This document shows positions 55,963-64,000 of a stretch of 64,000 nt of DNA, piece after piece; the first letter of the stretch is position 1, and every line of letters starts with the position of its first letter. Below the pieces are notes generated by a model. It had not been told where the DNA came from and did no database searches. It was given only the letters and a program-made list of their open reading frames with translations. The position numbers and the translations under genes are program-made. The stretch is taken from the NCBI RefSeq assembly GCF_024399415.1, contig NZ_CP029257.1:1201501-1265500 (forward strand). The letters run 5' to 3'. This DNA comes from Streptococcus oralis (GTDB lineage: Bacteria > Bacillota > Bacilli > Lactobacillales > Streptococcaceae).

Positions 55963-57297
55963 TTAAAAAATATCGAAAAGAAGCTTGATATTGAGAATGG
56001 TCAAGATGATTGAAACTGCGTAACCTAGGATTGTATTCCACTTGGCATTGGTAAATTCTCCCATCATTGACTTCTTAGAGGTCAGATAGATTAAGGGGAA
56101 GATTGAAAACGGAAGAGCAATTGACAGAAAGACCTGCGAATAGACCAATAACTGATCCAAGGTTTTTTCTTGATGTCCAAACAAGACGGCGACTATAATC
56201 ACAGGGAGCAAGGCAAAAATACGTGTCCCGATACGGATAATCCACTGAGGTAATCTTAGATGTAAGAAACCTTCCATGACAATCTGACCTGTCAAGGTGC
56301 CTGTGATGGTAGAATTCTGTCCACTTGCTAAGAGAGCCAGAGCAAATAAAGTTGACAGCGTTGAGCTAGCTATCGCTCCTGCTATTGTCGAATCCTGTAA
56401 AGCATTGTACATTTGAGAAAAGGCCGAAATTTCAGATGCATGACCAAAAAAGAGAGATGCCCCTAAAATAAGAAGCAAGGAATTGACAATAAAGGCTAGG
56501 GACAACTGAAGATTTGAATCCCAGGTCATAAAACGCACGGCTTTTCGAACATCCTTCTTATCTTTGTGATTGATTTTCCTTGTTTGGGATAGGGATGAAT
56601 GAAGATAGAGATTATGGGGCATGACTGTCGCTCCCACAATTCCTAGAGCCAAGGTCAATTGGCTTTCATGACCTGGTAACGGTGTTTCAAATAAAGTTGA
56701 AGTCGGTAAATAACCACCAAAAATACCCTGAATACTTGGACTGGATAAGGCCACCAGATAGGTAAAGATGGCTAATATGGTTAAAATAAGAGTCGTAACA
56801 ATGGCTTCAATTTTTTTGAAGCCAAATTTCATCAACAACAACAAAAGAAATACATCTAAAACGGTTAAGAGGATAGCGACCATAATCGGTATTTTAAATA
56901 AAAGATTTAAGGCAATCGCTGAACCTAGAACCTCGGCTAAGTCTGTCGCCATTAAAGCTAATTCTAAAATCACCCACAGACTATAGCGAAGCCACTTGGG
57001 AGCATGATGTGCTGTTGCCTGCGCTAGGTCCATCCTAGTCACGATACCGAGCTTTCCAGCCATCTGTTGTAACTGCATAGCAATGATGGATGAAATTAAA
57101 ATAACAAATAAAAGACTATATTTGTAGGAAGCACCACCAACCACACTGGTAATCCAGTTTCCAGGATCCATATAACCAACTGCTACAAGGGCTCCAGGTC
57201 CTAAGAATGCTTTTAGATTTTGCCAAAAATGATTGTTATTGGGAGTTTCAATAGATTGGTTGATCTCAGAAAGAGAGACTTTTTTGTAAGAAGACAT
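55963..57297 (-). CDS. mntH: Nramp-family metal transporter MntH
   Basis: This 444-residue proton-coupled Mn2+ (and Fe2+) importer has eleven predicted helices. The metal-site motifs are complete: MDPGNWITSV in helix 1 near residues 43-52 and MPHNLYLHSS in helix 6 near 225. The family insertion loops look normal. This importer would act beside the ABC system PsaBCA/MtsABC found elsewhere in streptococci. The ribosome-binding site is weak (AGAAAGTG with long spacing). A small palindrome overlaps its promoter. Confidence 0.93.
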   Translation of the reverse strand: MSSYKKVSLSEINQSIETPNNNHFWQNLKAFLGPGALVAVGYMDPGNWITSVVGGASYKYSLLFVILISSIIAMQLQQMAGKLGIVTRMDLAQATAHHAPKWLRYSLWVILELALMATDLAEVLGSAIALNLLFKIPIMVAILLTVLDVFLLLLLMKFGFKKIEAIVTTLILTILAIFTYLVALSSPSIQGIFGGYLPTSTLFETPLPGHESQLTLALGIVGATVMPHNLYLHSSLSQTRKINHKDKKDVRKAVRFMTWDSNLQLSLAFIVNSLLLILGASLFFGHASEISAFSQMYNALQDSTIAGAIASSTLSTLFALALLASGQNSTITGTLTGQIVMEGFLHLRLPQWIIRIGTRIFALLPVIIVAVLFGHQEKTLDQLLVYSQVFLSIALPFSIFPLIYLTSKKSMMGEFTNAKWNTILGYAVSIILTILNIKLLFDIF

Positions 57298-57392
57298 CGG
57301 AATTTTACACTTTCTAATCTGTCTTTACCTATTTTCTTAATGGGATTTTTGAAAATATCTTGAAAATAGTTTCCTATTTCCAATTCTCCCTT

Positions 57393-57421
57393 ATTATATC
57401 ACAATTTAGAATGATTCTTAA
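57393..57421 (-). promoter_or_regulatory. mntH promoter with candidate operator
   Basis: TATAAT (57393-57398) with an extended TG-A; the -35 position 17 bases upstream reads TTAAGA. The palindrome AGAATCATTCT (57408-57418) covers the spacer and part of the -35. A DtxR-type metal regulator would be the natural candidate, but the sequence is not a site I can assign. Confidence 0.5.
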
Positions 57422-57460
57422 GGAAAGAATGATAGTTCAAATAAGCAATATCTGTATTGC

Positions 57461-57492
57461 AAAAGCCAGCGTTTTCTGACGCTGGCTTTAAA
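57461..57492 (-). terminator. Terminator of the pyrR-pyrB-carA-carB operon
   Basis: AAAGCCAGCGT/ACGCTGGCTTTT stem with a six-base loop, just after the carB stop. Confidence 0.85.
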
Positions 57493-57514
57493 ACTGTGAA
57501 AAACTTTTTCTCAA

Positions 57515-60500
57515 CTAGATCGCTTCTGTGACAAAACTACGGCTTTCTAGCACCTTGAGCATGGCATTAGCTGTATCTAGAGCTGTAAAGAGTGGTACAC
57601 CGTGTTCAATGGCTGAACGACGGATTTGCTCACCATCTTCGTCAGCAGTTCGTTTGGTTCCGACAGTATTGATGATCGCTTGGATTTTCCCTTTGCGGAC
57701 AAAGCTTGGGATATCTTGTTCATCGTCACCAATCTTACCAACAGGTTGAGCTTGAAGTCCATGACTAGCAAAGAAGGCTGCTGTCCCTTCTGTCGCAAGG
57801 ATACCATAACCGATATTTTGGAAACGACGAGCCAAGTCCAAGGCTTCTTCTTTGGCATCATCAGCGATGGTAAATACAACATTTCCAAAGGTTGGCAAGT
57901 GTAGGTAGGAAGCTTCAAAAGCCTTGTAGAGAGCTTTTTCCAAAGTAGTATCAGAACCCATAACTTCCCCTGTTGACTTCATTTCAGGCCCGAGTAAGCT
58001 GTCTACTTTAGCTAGTTTCGTAAAGGAGAAGACAGGCGCCTTGATATGAACGCGAGTACTTTCTGGATAAAGTCCATCTTGGTAGCCAAGTTCTTCAAGA
58101 CTTTGACCAAGAATGAGCTTAGTTGCTACCTGAGCCATAGGGATATTGGTTACCTTAGAAAGGAATGGCACCGTACGGCTGGCACGTGGATTGACCTCAA
58201 TAACGTAGACTTTTTCATCCTTGATGACAAACTGGATGTTCATCATCCCAAGACAGTTAAGGCCAATTGCTAGACGTTTGGTGTAGTCTGCGATGGTTTC
58301 TTGCACCTTTTGCGACAAGGTTTGTGGTGGATAAACGGCCATTGAGTCACCTGAGTGGACACCAGCACGTTCGATATGTTCCATAATACCAGGGATGAGA
58401 ACATTTTCCCCATCTGAGATGGCATCAACTTCACACTCTTGCCCAACGATGTAAGAGTCAACAAGGACTGGGTGGTCTGGACTGGCCTTAACAGCGGTAC
58501 GCATGTAAGAACGAAGATCTTCTTCGTTTTCGACGATTTCCATAGCACGTCCACCCAAGACATAAGATGGGCGAACGAGGACTGGGAATCCAATCTTGCG
58601 AGCTGCAAGTACGGCTTCTTCTTCATTGGTAGCCGTTTGACCTGGTGGCTGTGGAATATCCAAGTCTTTAAGGGCTTGCTCGAAGAGGTCACGGTCTTCG
58701 GCACGGTCTAAGTCAGCTACTTGGGTACCAAGGATGGTCACACCTGCTTTTGCCAAAGGCTCGGCAAGGTTGATAGCTGTTTGACCACCGAACTGAACGA
58801 TAACGCCTTTTGGTTGCTCCAAATCGATAACATTCATGACATCTTCGAATGTTAATGGCTCAAAGTAAAGTTTGTCTGATACCGAGAAGTCGGTTGAAAC
58901 GGTCTCTGGATTTGAGTTCATGATGATAGCTTCATAGCCAGCTGCTTGGATAGCCTTAACAGAGTGAACAGTTGCATAGTCGAATTCAACCCCTTGTCCG
59001 ATACGGATTGGACCTGAACCTAGGACAAGTACAGATTCCTTGTCAGACTTGATAGACTCGTTTTCCCAACCATAGGTTGAATAGAAATATGGTGTTTCAG
59101 AGTCGAATTCTGCCGCACAGGTATCGACCATCTTATAGACTGGAACAATCTTGTTTTCCAAGCGAAGTTGGCGAACTTGGTCAGCTGTCATTTTCCAGAG
59201 TTCCGCAATCTTACGATCTGAGAAGCCATTGAGTTTGGCTGTTTTCAAGACTTCTAGATCTTGTGGATGGGCACCTAATTCTTGCTCAATTTCAAAGATG
59301 TGCAAGAGTTTATCCAGATAGAAGATATCAATCTTAGTCAATTCAGCAATTTCTTCTGGTGTATAACCACGGCGAATGGCCTCTGATACGTAGAAGAGAC
59401 GGTCATCTTGGGCTTTCACAACCTTTTCAATCAAGGCATCATCTGAAACAGTTGCCAGTTCAGGCATTTCATTGTGGTGAACTCCAATTTCAAGAGAGCG
59501 ACATGCCTTGAGAAGTGACTCCTCAATGTTACGACCAATAGCCATGACTTCTCCAGTCGCCTTCATTTGGGTCCCAAGACGACGCTCACCTTTTTCAAAC
59601 TTGTCAAATGGGAAACGTGGAATCTTAGCAACCACGTAGTCAAGAGCTGGCTCAAACATGGCATAAGTTGAACCTGTAACTGGGTTAATGACCTCATCCA
59701 GAGTCAAACCAACGGCAATCTTGGCAGCCAATTTGGCAATCGGATAACCCGTCGCCTTAGAAGCAAGGGCTGACGAACGCGATACACGAGGGTTTACTTC
59801 GATAACATAGTACTTGAAGCTATGCGGATCAAGGGCCAGCTGAACGTTACATCCACCTTCAATTTTGAGGGCACGAATGATGCTCAAGCTCGCATCACGT
59901 AGCATTTGGTTTTCATAGTCGGACATGGTTTGCGCAGGGGCAAATACAATGGAATCCCCTGTGTGAATCCCAACTGGGTCAAAGTTTTCCATGTTACAAA
60001 CAACCAAAGCATTATCAGCTGAATCGCGCATGACTTCGTACTCGATTTCCTTGAAACCTGCGATTGAACGTTCAATCAAACATTGGGTAACAGGTGACAG
60101 TTTCAACCCATTTTCAGCGATTTCACGAAGTTCTTCCTCGTTGGCACACATACCACCACCAGTACCACCAAGTGTGAAAGCTGGACGAACGATAACTGGG
60201 TAGCCGATTGATGCCGCAAAGGAAACTGCTTCTTCTACTGTGTTGACAATTTCAGATTCAGGGATCGGCTGCTCAAGCTCTTCCATCAATTGTTTAAAGA
60301 GGTCACGGTCCTCCGCTTGGTCGATGGCAGATAATTTAGTACCCAGAAGTTCGACACCCAATTCATCTAGAATACCATTTTTAGACAACTCCATGGCCAT
60401 ATTGAGTCCTGTTTGCCCACCAAGAGTTGGAAGCAAAGCATCTGGACGTTCCTTACGGAGAATACGTGTCACAAACTCAAGTGTAATCGGTTCAATATAA

Positions 60501-60691
60501 ACCTTGTCAGCAATTTCCTTATCCGTCATGATGGTTGCAGGATTTGAGTTCACTAAGACAACTTCATAACCTTCCTCTTTCAAAGACAAACAGGCCTGGG
60601 TCCCAGCGTAGTCAAACTCAGCAGCCTGACCAATAATAATCGGACCAGAACCAATCACCATAATTTTTTGAATATCAGTACGTTTAGGCAT
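57515..60691 (-). CDS. carB: Carbamoyl-phosphate synthase large subunit
   Basis: This 1058-residue enzyme makes carbamoyl phosphate from bicarbonate, ammonia and two ATP. It contains two homologous ATP-grasp halves, each starting with a GSGPIxIGQ block (near residues 13 and 560), then an oligomerisation domain between them and a C-terminal MGS-like regulatory domain (about 930-1058). The GGTGGGM and GGRAMEIV loops of the two ATP sites are intact. Last gene of the pyr operon. Unusually it is separated from carA by 311 bases that hold a PyrR-like hairpin. Confidence 0.98.
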   Translation of the reverse strand: MPKRTDIQKIMVIGSGPIIIGQAAEFDYAGTQACLSLKEEGYEVVLVNSNPATIMTDKEIADKVYIEPITLEFVTRILRKERPDALLPTLGGQTGLNMAMELSKNGILDELGVELLGTKLSAIDQAEDRDLFKQLMEELEQPIPESEIVNTVEEAVSFAASIGYPVIVRPAFTLGGTGGGMCANEEELREIAENGLKLSPVTQCLIERSIAGFKEIEYEVMRDSADNALVVCNMENFDPVGIHTGDSIVFAPAQTMSDYENQMLRDASLSIIRALKIEGGCNVQLALDPHSFKYYVIEVNPRVSRSSALASKATGYPIAKLAAKIAVGLTLDEVINPVTGSTYAMFEPALDYVVAKIPRFPFDKFEKGERRLGTQMKATGEVMAIGRNIEESLLKACRSLEIGVHHNEMPELATVSDDALIEKVVKAQDDRLFYVSEAIRRGYTPEEIAELTKIDIFYLDKLLHIFEIEQELGAHPQDLEVLKTAKLNGFSDRKIAELWKMTADQVRQLRLENKIVPVYKMVDTCAAEFDSETPYFYSTYGWENESIKSDKESVLVLGSGPIRIGQGVEFDYATVHSVKAIQAAGYEAIIMNSNPETVSTDFSVSDKLYFEPLTFEDVMNVIDLEQPKGVIVQFGGQTAINLAEPLAKAGVTILGTQVADLDRAEDRDLFEQALKDLDIPQPPGQTATNEEEAVLAARKIGFPVLVRPSYVLGGRAMEIVENEEDLRSYMRTAVKASPDHPVLVDSYIVGQECEVDAISDGENVLIPGIMEHIERAGVHSGDSMAVYPPQTLSQKVQETIADYTKRLAIGLNCLGMMNIQFVIKDEKVYVIEVNPRASRTVPFLSKVTNIPMAQVATKLILGQSLEELGYQDGLYPESTRVHIKAPVFSFTKLAKVDSLLGPEMKSTGEVMGSDTTLEKALYKAFEASYLHLPTFGNVVFTIADDAKEEALDLARRFQNIGYGILATEGTAAFFASHGLQAQPVGKIGDDEQDIPSFVRKGKIQAIINTVGTKRTADEDGEQIRRSAIEHGVPLFTALDTANAMLKVLESRSFVTEAI

Positions 60692-61002
60692 AGTTTATGA
60701 TACAAAGCCCGTAAAGAACACAGTGAAAATAGGAAACTCGGTGCAGACGCCTTTAGCGTCAAGACGATGTTTTTCTTTTTCACACAGTTCTTAGGGCGTG
60801 TTCACTTCCGCGAACAATGTATCTTCTCCTTTCTATTCGTCGCCTCACAGAGCGACATTAAATAAGATACAAAGGACGAATAGAAAGCGATTGAATTTTA
60901 GGAAACCAAGGAAGGATTGACAATCCAAGTTGGTTTCTCTAAATTCCGAGCTTTCCGTCCGTGTTCAGTTACATAAATTCTCCGACGAGCTTTTACTCGT
61001 TC
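60692..61002 (-). promoter_or_regulatory. Long carA-carB spacer with PyrR-like hairpin and inverted repeats
   Basis: The RNA read from the minus strand forms GUCGC-U-CUGUGAG-GCGAC (60839-60856); the loop fits the PyrR consensus CNGNGAG seen in the two other pyr leaders. A perfect 13-bp inverted repeat (60829-60841 and 60875-60887) overlaps one arm of it, so the two structures compete. A second strong hairpin (GAAACCAA/TTGGTTTC, inner GGATTG/CAATCC) lies near 60902-60940, and GACGC/GCGTC near 60754-60768. No clear terminator T-tract was found. No ORF. Confidence 0.6.
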
Positions 61003-62082
61003 TTAGTTTGCTTGTTTAAAAGCTTCCATCATCTCGATAAATTCATCAAATAGGTAACTTGCGTCGTGTGGACCAGGAGCTGCATCTGGGTGGAATTGTA
61101 CAGAAAAACCTGGTTGGTATCTGTGGCGAACTCCTTCAACTGACTTGTCATTGATTTCTTCGTGGGTAATGATCAAATGCTCTGGCAAGTCCTCACGGCT
61201 GACTGCATAACCATGGTTTTGGCTGGTAAAGTCTACGCGTCCTGTTGCAATCTCACGTACCGCGTGGTTAAATCCACGGTGACCAAACTTCATCTTATAT
61301 GTCTTAGCCCCGTTTGCCATGGCAAAGAGTTGGTGTCCCATACAAATTCCGAAGATTGGAATTTTTCCTTGCACACCACGAATCATGTCCAGTGCTTCTG
61401 GAACGTCTTCTGGGTTACCTGGGCCATTTGACAACATAACTCCATCAGGATTGAGGTGGAGAATTTCTTCTGCTGTTGTTGAATAAGGAACAACCGTAAC
61501 GTTACAGTTGCGCTTAGAAAGTTCACGTAGGATTGAGTGCTTGAGCCCAAAGTCTACTAAGACCACACTCAAACCAACTCCAGGAGCTGGGTAGGAAGTT
61601 TTAGTAGAAACCTGCTTGATATTGTCTGTCGGCAAGACTGTTGCTTGGAGCTGATCCGTCACATGGTCCATGCTGTCCCCAACGTGAGTCAAGGTTGCAC
61701 GCATAGTACCGTGCTTACGGATAATCTTGGTAAGGGCACGCGTATCAATCCCTGAAATACCTGGAATTTTCTTAGCTTTCAAAAATTCATCTAAGGTCAT
61801 TTGGTTGCGCCAGTTGCTAGCTCGACGCGCTTCTTCGAAAACGACAACTCCCTTACAAGTTGGAATGATGGATTCGTAATCATCACGGTTAATTCCATAA
61901 TTTCCCACCAAAGGATAAGTGAAGGTCAAGATTTGTCCATTATAAGACTGATCTGTAATGGATTCTTGGTAACCAGTCATCCCTGTGTTAAAGACGATTT
62001 CGCCTGTTACATCAATGTCTGCTCCGAAGGCCTTGCCTTCAAAAACTGTGCCATCTTCTAATACTAGAAGTCTTTTTGTCAT
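61003..62082 (-). CDS. carA: Carbamoyl-phosphate synthase small subunit
   Basis: This 359-residue glutaminase subunit supplies ammonia to CarB. The class I amidotransferase domain has the nucleophile in FGICMGHQL near residue 240, with histidine and glutamate in the [14 protein letters not shown] block near 330-345. The N-terminal CPSase domain begins [18 protein letters not shown]. It follows pyrB by 49 bases and is co-transcribed with it. Confidence 0.97.
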   Translation of the reverse strand: MTKRLLVLEDGTVFEGKAFGADIDVTGEIVFNTGMTGYQESITDQSYNGQILTFTYPLVGNYGINRDDYESIIPTCKGVVVFEEARRASNWRNQMTLDEFLKAKKIPGISGIDTRALTKIIRKHGTMRATLTHVGDSMDHVTDQLQATVLPTDNIKQVSTKTSYPAPGVGLSVVLVDFGLKHSILRELSKRNCNVTVVPYSTTAEEILHLNPDGVMLSNGPGNPEDVPEALDMIRGVQGKIPIFGICMGHQLFAMANGAKTYKMKFGHRGFNHAVREIATGRVDFTSQNHGYAVSREDLPEHLIITHEEINDKSVEGVRHRYQPGFSVQFHPDAAPGPHDASYLFDEFIEMMEAFKQAN

Positions 62083-62131
62083 ATTTTCACCTCTCGTGGA
62101 CGCTCTCTGGCGTCTTTTAACGTCTTGTGTT

Positions 62132-63055
62132 TTAGTTGGCGTTTCTACTCGCCAATACGAATTCTAAGATTGCCATCCGAACAAAGAGACCATTGGTCAT
62201 TTGTTGGACAATGCGTGATTTTGGCGCTTCAACCAAGTGGTCAGCAATTTCCACATCTCGATTCACTGGGGCCGGATGCATAATGATTGCTGTTTCTTTT
62301 AAGCGATTATAGCGTTCTTGGTTCAAACCGTGTTGAGCATGGTAGTCTTCTTTTGAAAAGACCGCTCCACTTTCGTGGCGTTCATGTTGAACTCGGAGTA
62401 ACATCAAAACATCCACCTGATCAACAATCTCATCAATAGTTACAAACTGTCCATAGTCCGCAAACTCTTGACTTCTCCATTCCTCAGGTCCTGCAAAGAA
62501 CAGTTCAGCTCCCAAGCGTTTCAAAATCTGCATATTTGATTTGGCAACGCGTGAGTGGTCCAAGTCGCCTGCAATAGCAACCTTAAGACCCTCAAAGTGC
62601 CCAAATTCCTCATAAATAGTCATCAAATCAAGCAAGCTCTGGCTAGGATGTTGTCCCGAGCCATCACCACCATTGATAATAGAAGTTGTAATCGACGGAC
62701 TCGCAATCAACTCTCTGTAATAGTCGACCTCTGGGTGGCGAATCACACAGACATCCACTCCTAGAGCAGATAGGGTCAAGATGGTATCATACAATGTCTC
62801 ACCCTTATTGACCGAACTAGTCTTCACATCAAAGTCAAGTCGTTCCAGCCCCAGCTTAATCTCTGCCACTTCAAAGGACTTATGTGTCCGTGTAGAATCT
62901 TCAAAGAAGAGATTCGATACGATAGGTTTGTTCTCGTAGGGAAGTTGGGCTCCGTTTTTAAACTCGATTCCTCGTTTGATCAATTTCATCACTTGATCGA
63001 CAGTGAGGTCTTCCATGGAAACCACATGGTTCAGTGCTTGTTGATTTTCTGACAT
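62132..63055 (-). CDS. pyrB: Aspartate carbamoyltransferase
   Basis: This 307-residue catalytic subunit makes carbamoyl aspartate, the first committed pyrimidine step. The carbamoyl-phosphate loop [12 protein letters not shown] is at about 50-61, HPSQSLLD near 136 and LLRVQHER near 220. There is no pyrI regulatory subunit, as in other Firmicutes. It follows pyrR by 18 bases. Confidence 0.97.
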   Translation of the reverse strand: MSENQQALNHVVSMEDLTVDQVMKLIKRGIEFKNGAQLPYENKPIVSNLFFEDSTRTHKSFEVAEIKLGLERLDFDVKTSSVNKGETLYDTILTLSALGVDVCVIRHPEVDYYRELIASPSITTSIINGGDGSGQHPSQSLLDLMTIYEEFGHFEGLKVAIAGDLDHSRVAKSNMQILKRLGAELFFAGPEEWRSQEFADYGQFVTIDEIVDQVDVLMLLRVQHERHESGAVFSKEDYHAQHGLNQERYNRLKETAIIMHPAPVNRDVEIADHLVEAPKSRIVQQMTNGLFVRMAILEFVLASRNAN

Positions 63056-63073
63056 GGCTACTCCTTCAGCTTT

Positions 63074-63595
63074 CTAAGCTTCTTCAGTAATCAGAACTCT
63101 GTCTTGGCCATCAAGTTCTGTCATCTCTACGATGATTTCTTCAGAACGGCTAGTTGGGATATTTTTCCCAACGTAATCTGGACGGATAGGCAATTCTCTA
63201 TGTCCACGGTCAACTAGCACCGCAAGACTCACGCGCGCAGGACGACCATGGCCGACAATGTTATCAATAGCGGCGCGGATGGTACGGCCTGTATAGAGTA
63301 CATCATCCACCAAGATAACTTCACGGTCTGTCACATCAACAGAAATCAAAGAAGTATCTTCTCCGCTTTTAACATCATCACGGAAAGGCTTGGTGTCCAG
63401 TTCCACAACAGGAACAGTGATATTTTCCAACTGCTCCAAGCGTTCTTTGATACGATGAGCGATGAAAACACCACGCGTTTTTATCCCAGCTAGGATAATT
63501 TTATTCAAATCCTTATTGCGCTCGATAATCTCATAAGTAATTCGCGTAATCGCTCGTTTGACAGTCAATTCGTCTACAACTTCTTTTGTCTTCAT
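63074..63595 (-). CDS. pyrR: PyrR, pyr attenuation regulator and uracil phosphoribosyltransferase
   Basis: This 173-residue phosphoribosyltransferase-fold protein has the PRPP motif [17 protein letters not shown] near residue 93-109 and the [11 protein letters not shown]-terminal helix. With UMP bound it stabilises an anti-antiterminator in pyr leaders. Two matching leaders are visible in this window (here and at pyrK), plus a third candidate hairpin before carB. A TTGGAGGTTTGTC site precedes the ATG. Confidence 0.96.
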   Translation of the reverse strand: MKTKEVVDELTVKRAITRITYEIIERNKDLNKIILAGIKTRGVFIAHRIKERLEQLENITVPVVELDTKPFRDDVKSGEDTSLISVDVTDREVILVDDVLYTGRTIRAAIDNIVGHGRPARVSLAVLVDRGHRELPIRPDYVGKNIPTSRSEEIIVEMTELDGQDRVLITEEA

Positions 63596-63782
63596 GACAA
63601 ACCTCCAAAAAGAAAAGTCTCCTTACACAAGGAGACTTGAAATGTATAGCCAAGCGAGCCCTACTATAAACAGTATAGACTTCACCCTTCTACTTTATCG
63701 CGCTCCTTGCCTGCCTCACGGGACAGGTTTAAAGGACTATTTAGTCACCATTTACTATAGCACAAAGCACCCTTAAAATCAA
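63596..63782 (-). promoter_or_regulatory. pyrR operon promoter and PyrR attenuator leader
   Basis: The promoter is TTGATT (63777-63782), a 17-base spacer and TATAGT (63754-63759) with an extended TG-C. The PyrR hairpin CCUGUC-CCGUGAG-GCAGG lies at about 63708-63726, with loop CCGUGAG fitting CNGNGAG. The terminator hairpin AAGTCTCCTT/AAGGAGACTT with a T-rich tail is at 63613-63638, just before the ribosome-binding site. Confidence 0.88.
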
Positions 63783-63805
63783 GCAAAAACTTTTTCAGAG
63801 TCCCC

Positions 63806-64000
63806 TTAAACAATGCTAAAATCATATAACTGGGGATAGTGGTCACATTCTGGATTTTTGGGATGACAGATAGCTCGTCCAAAGTAAATCATGGCCTGGT
63901 GAGCTGCTAACCATTCTTCTGGTGGCAAGACATCCATAACACGTTTCTCTACTTCAAGTGGCGTAGCTGATTTTTTAACGATATCGTGATGTTTGCAAAT
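63806..64000 (-). CDS. nth: Endonuclease III (partial, C-terminal 64 residues)
   Basis: The frame ends at 63806 and runs off the right edge, covering the last 64 residues of a HhH-GPD DNA glycosylase/AP lyase that removes oxidised pyrimidines. The segment WLAAHQAMIYFGRAIC is typical of endonuclease III. The family's [4Fe-4S] site should read C-x6-C-x2-C-x5-C. Here the first two cysteines are present (CHPKNPEC), but the third and fourth positions are tyrosine and phenylalanine, so the cluster is probably lost. nth beside the pyr operon agrees with the pneumococcal map. Confidence 0.85.
   Translation of the reverse strand: MCKHHDIVKKSATPLEVEKRVMDVLPPEEWLAAHQAMIYFGRAICHPKNPECDHYPQLYDFSIV

Noticed and set aside
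60829..60887. BOX or RUP repeat element between carA and carB
   Set aside because: The sequence does not contain the BOX A consensus I know, and the hairpin fits a PyrR-type RNA better. A genome-wide search would be needed to exclude a repeat family.

Overview
The window is chromosome from a mitis-group Streptococcus (S. mitis, S. oralis or S. pneumoniae type). The evidence is the CiaRH two-component pair beside pepN, a choline-binding LytB glucosaminidase, ComEA/ComEC with a SigX-type combox, streptococcal TrmFO, CvfB and Pde2, and low GC throughout. I cannot name the species from the sequence alone. Most genes are on the minus strand and most are core housekeeping.

Layout. 1-8.8 kb: an ABC permease cut by the window edge, a DUF3270 protein, ciaH/ciaR, pepN, then a small accessory operon (DUF2829, short-chain dehydrogenase, Nudix, a PEP-utilising domain gene broken by one in-frame stop, and an ASCH protein). 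8.9-14.6 kb: a coiled-coil surface protein, lytB, and pyrK-pyrDb behind a PyrR-type attenuator, then a glyoxalase. 14.7-19.2 kb: an Hsp70 of HscC type followed by a very large membrane-anchored J-domain protein. 19.3-25.5 kb: the infC-rpmI-rplT operon with its leader, competence uptake genes comEA-comEC, a GNAT acetyltransferase and an intact alanine dehydrogenase. 25.6-39.7 kb: phoH, yozE, grpB-like, cvfB, frr, pyrH, trmFO, rsmI, yabA, holB, tmk, proBAC, rluD, lspA and a LysR regulator. 39.9-46.6 kb: rplU-prp-rpmA, a DUF1275 membrane protein, then plus-strand oxidoreductase, DEAD helicase, HD phosphohydrolase and Cof phosphatase genes.

46.6-51.3 kb is an AT-rich genomic island inserted in the 3' end of tRNA-Arg(CCU), bounded by a 19-bp direct repeat. 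It holds two units separated by a terminator. One is a type II restriction-modification set (D12-class adenine methyltransferase, PD-(D/E)XK nuclease, small zinc-ribbon protein). The other is a two-gene cassette: a four-helix membrane protein translationally coupled to a DGQHR/DndB-like protein. I find no intact integrase. The membrane/DGQHR pair is the best candidate for an undescribed system here.

51.4-64 kb returns to core genes: rplS, two fluoride channels, chorismate mutase, flavodoxin, the c-di-AMP phosphodiesterase pde2, an acidic-tailed membrane protein, rpmE2, mntH, and the pyrR-pyrB-carA-carB operon, ending in a partial nth.

Regulation visible in the sequence includes two PyrR attenuators plus a third PyrR-like hairpin in front of carB, ribosomal-protein leaders for infC, rplU and rplS, an apparent AUA start for infC, and an apparently leaderless HD-domain gene.
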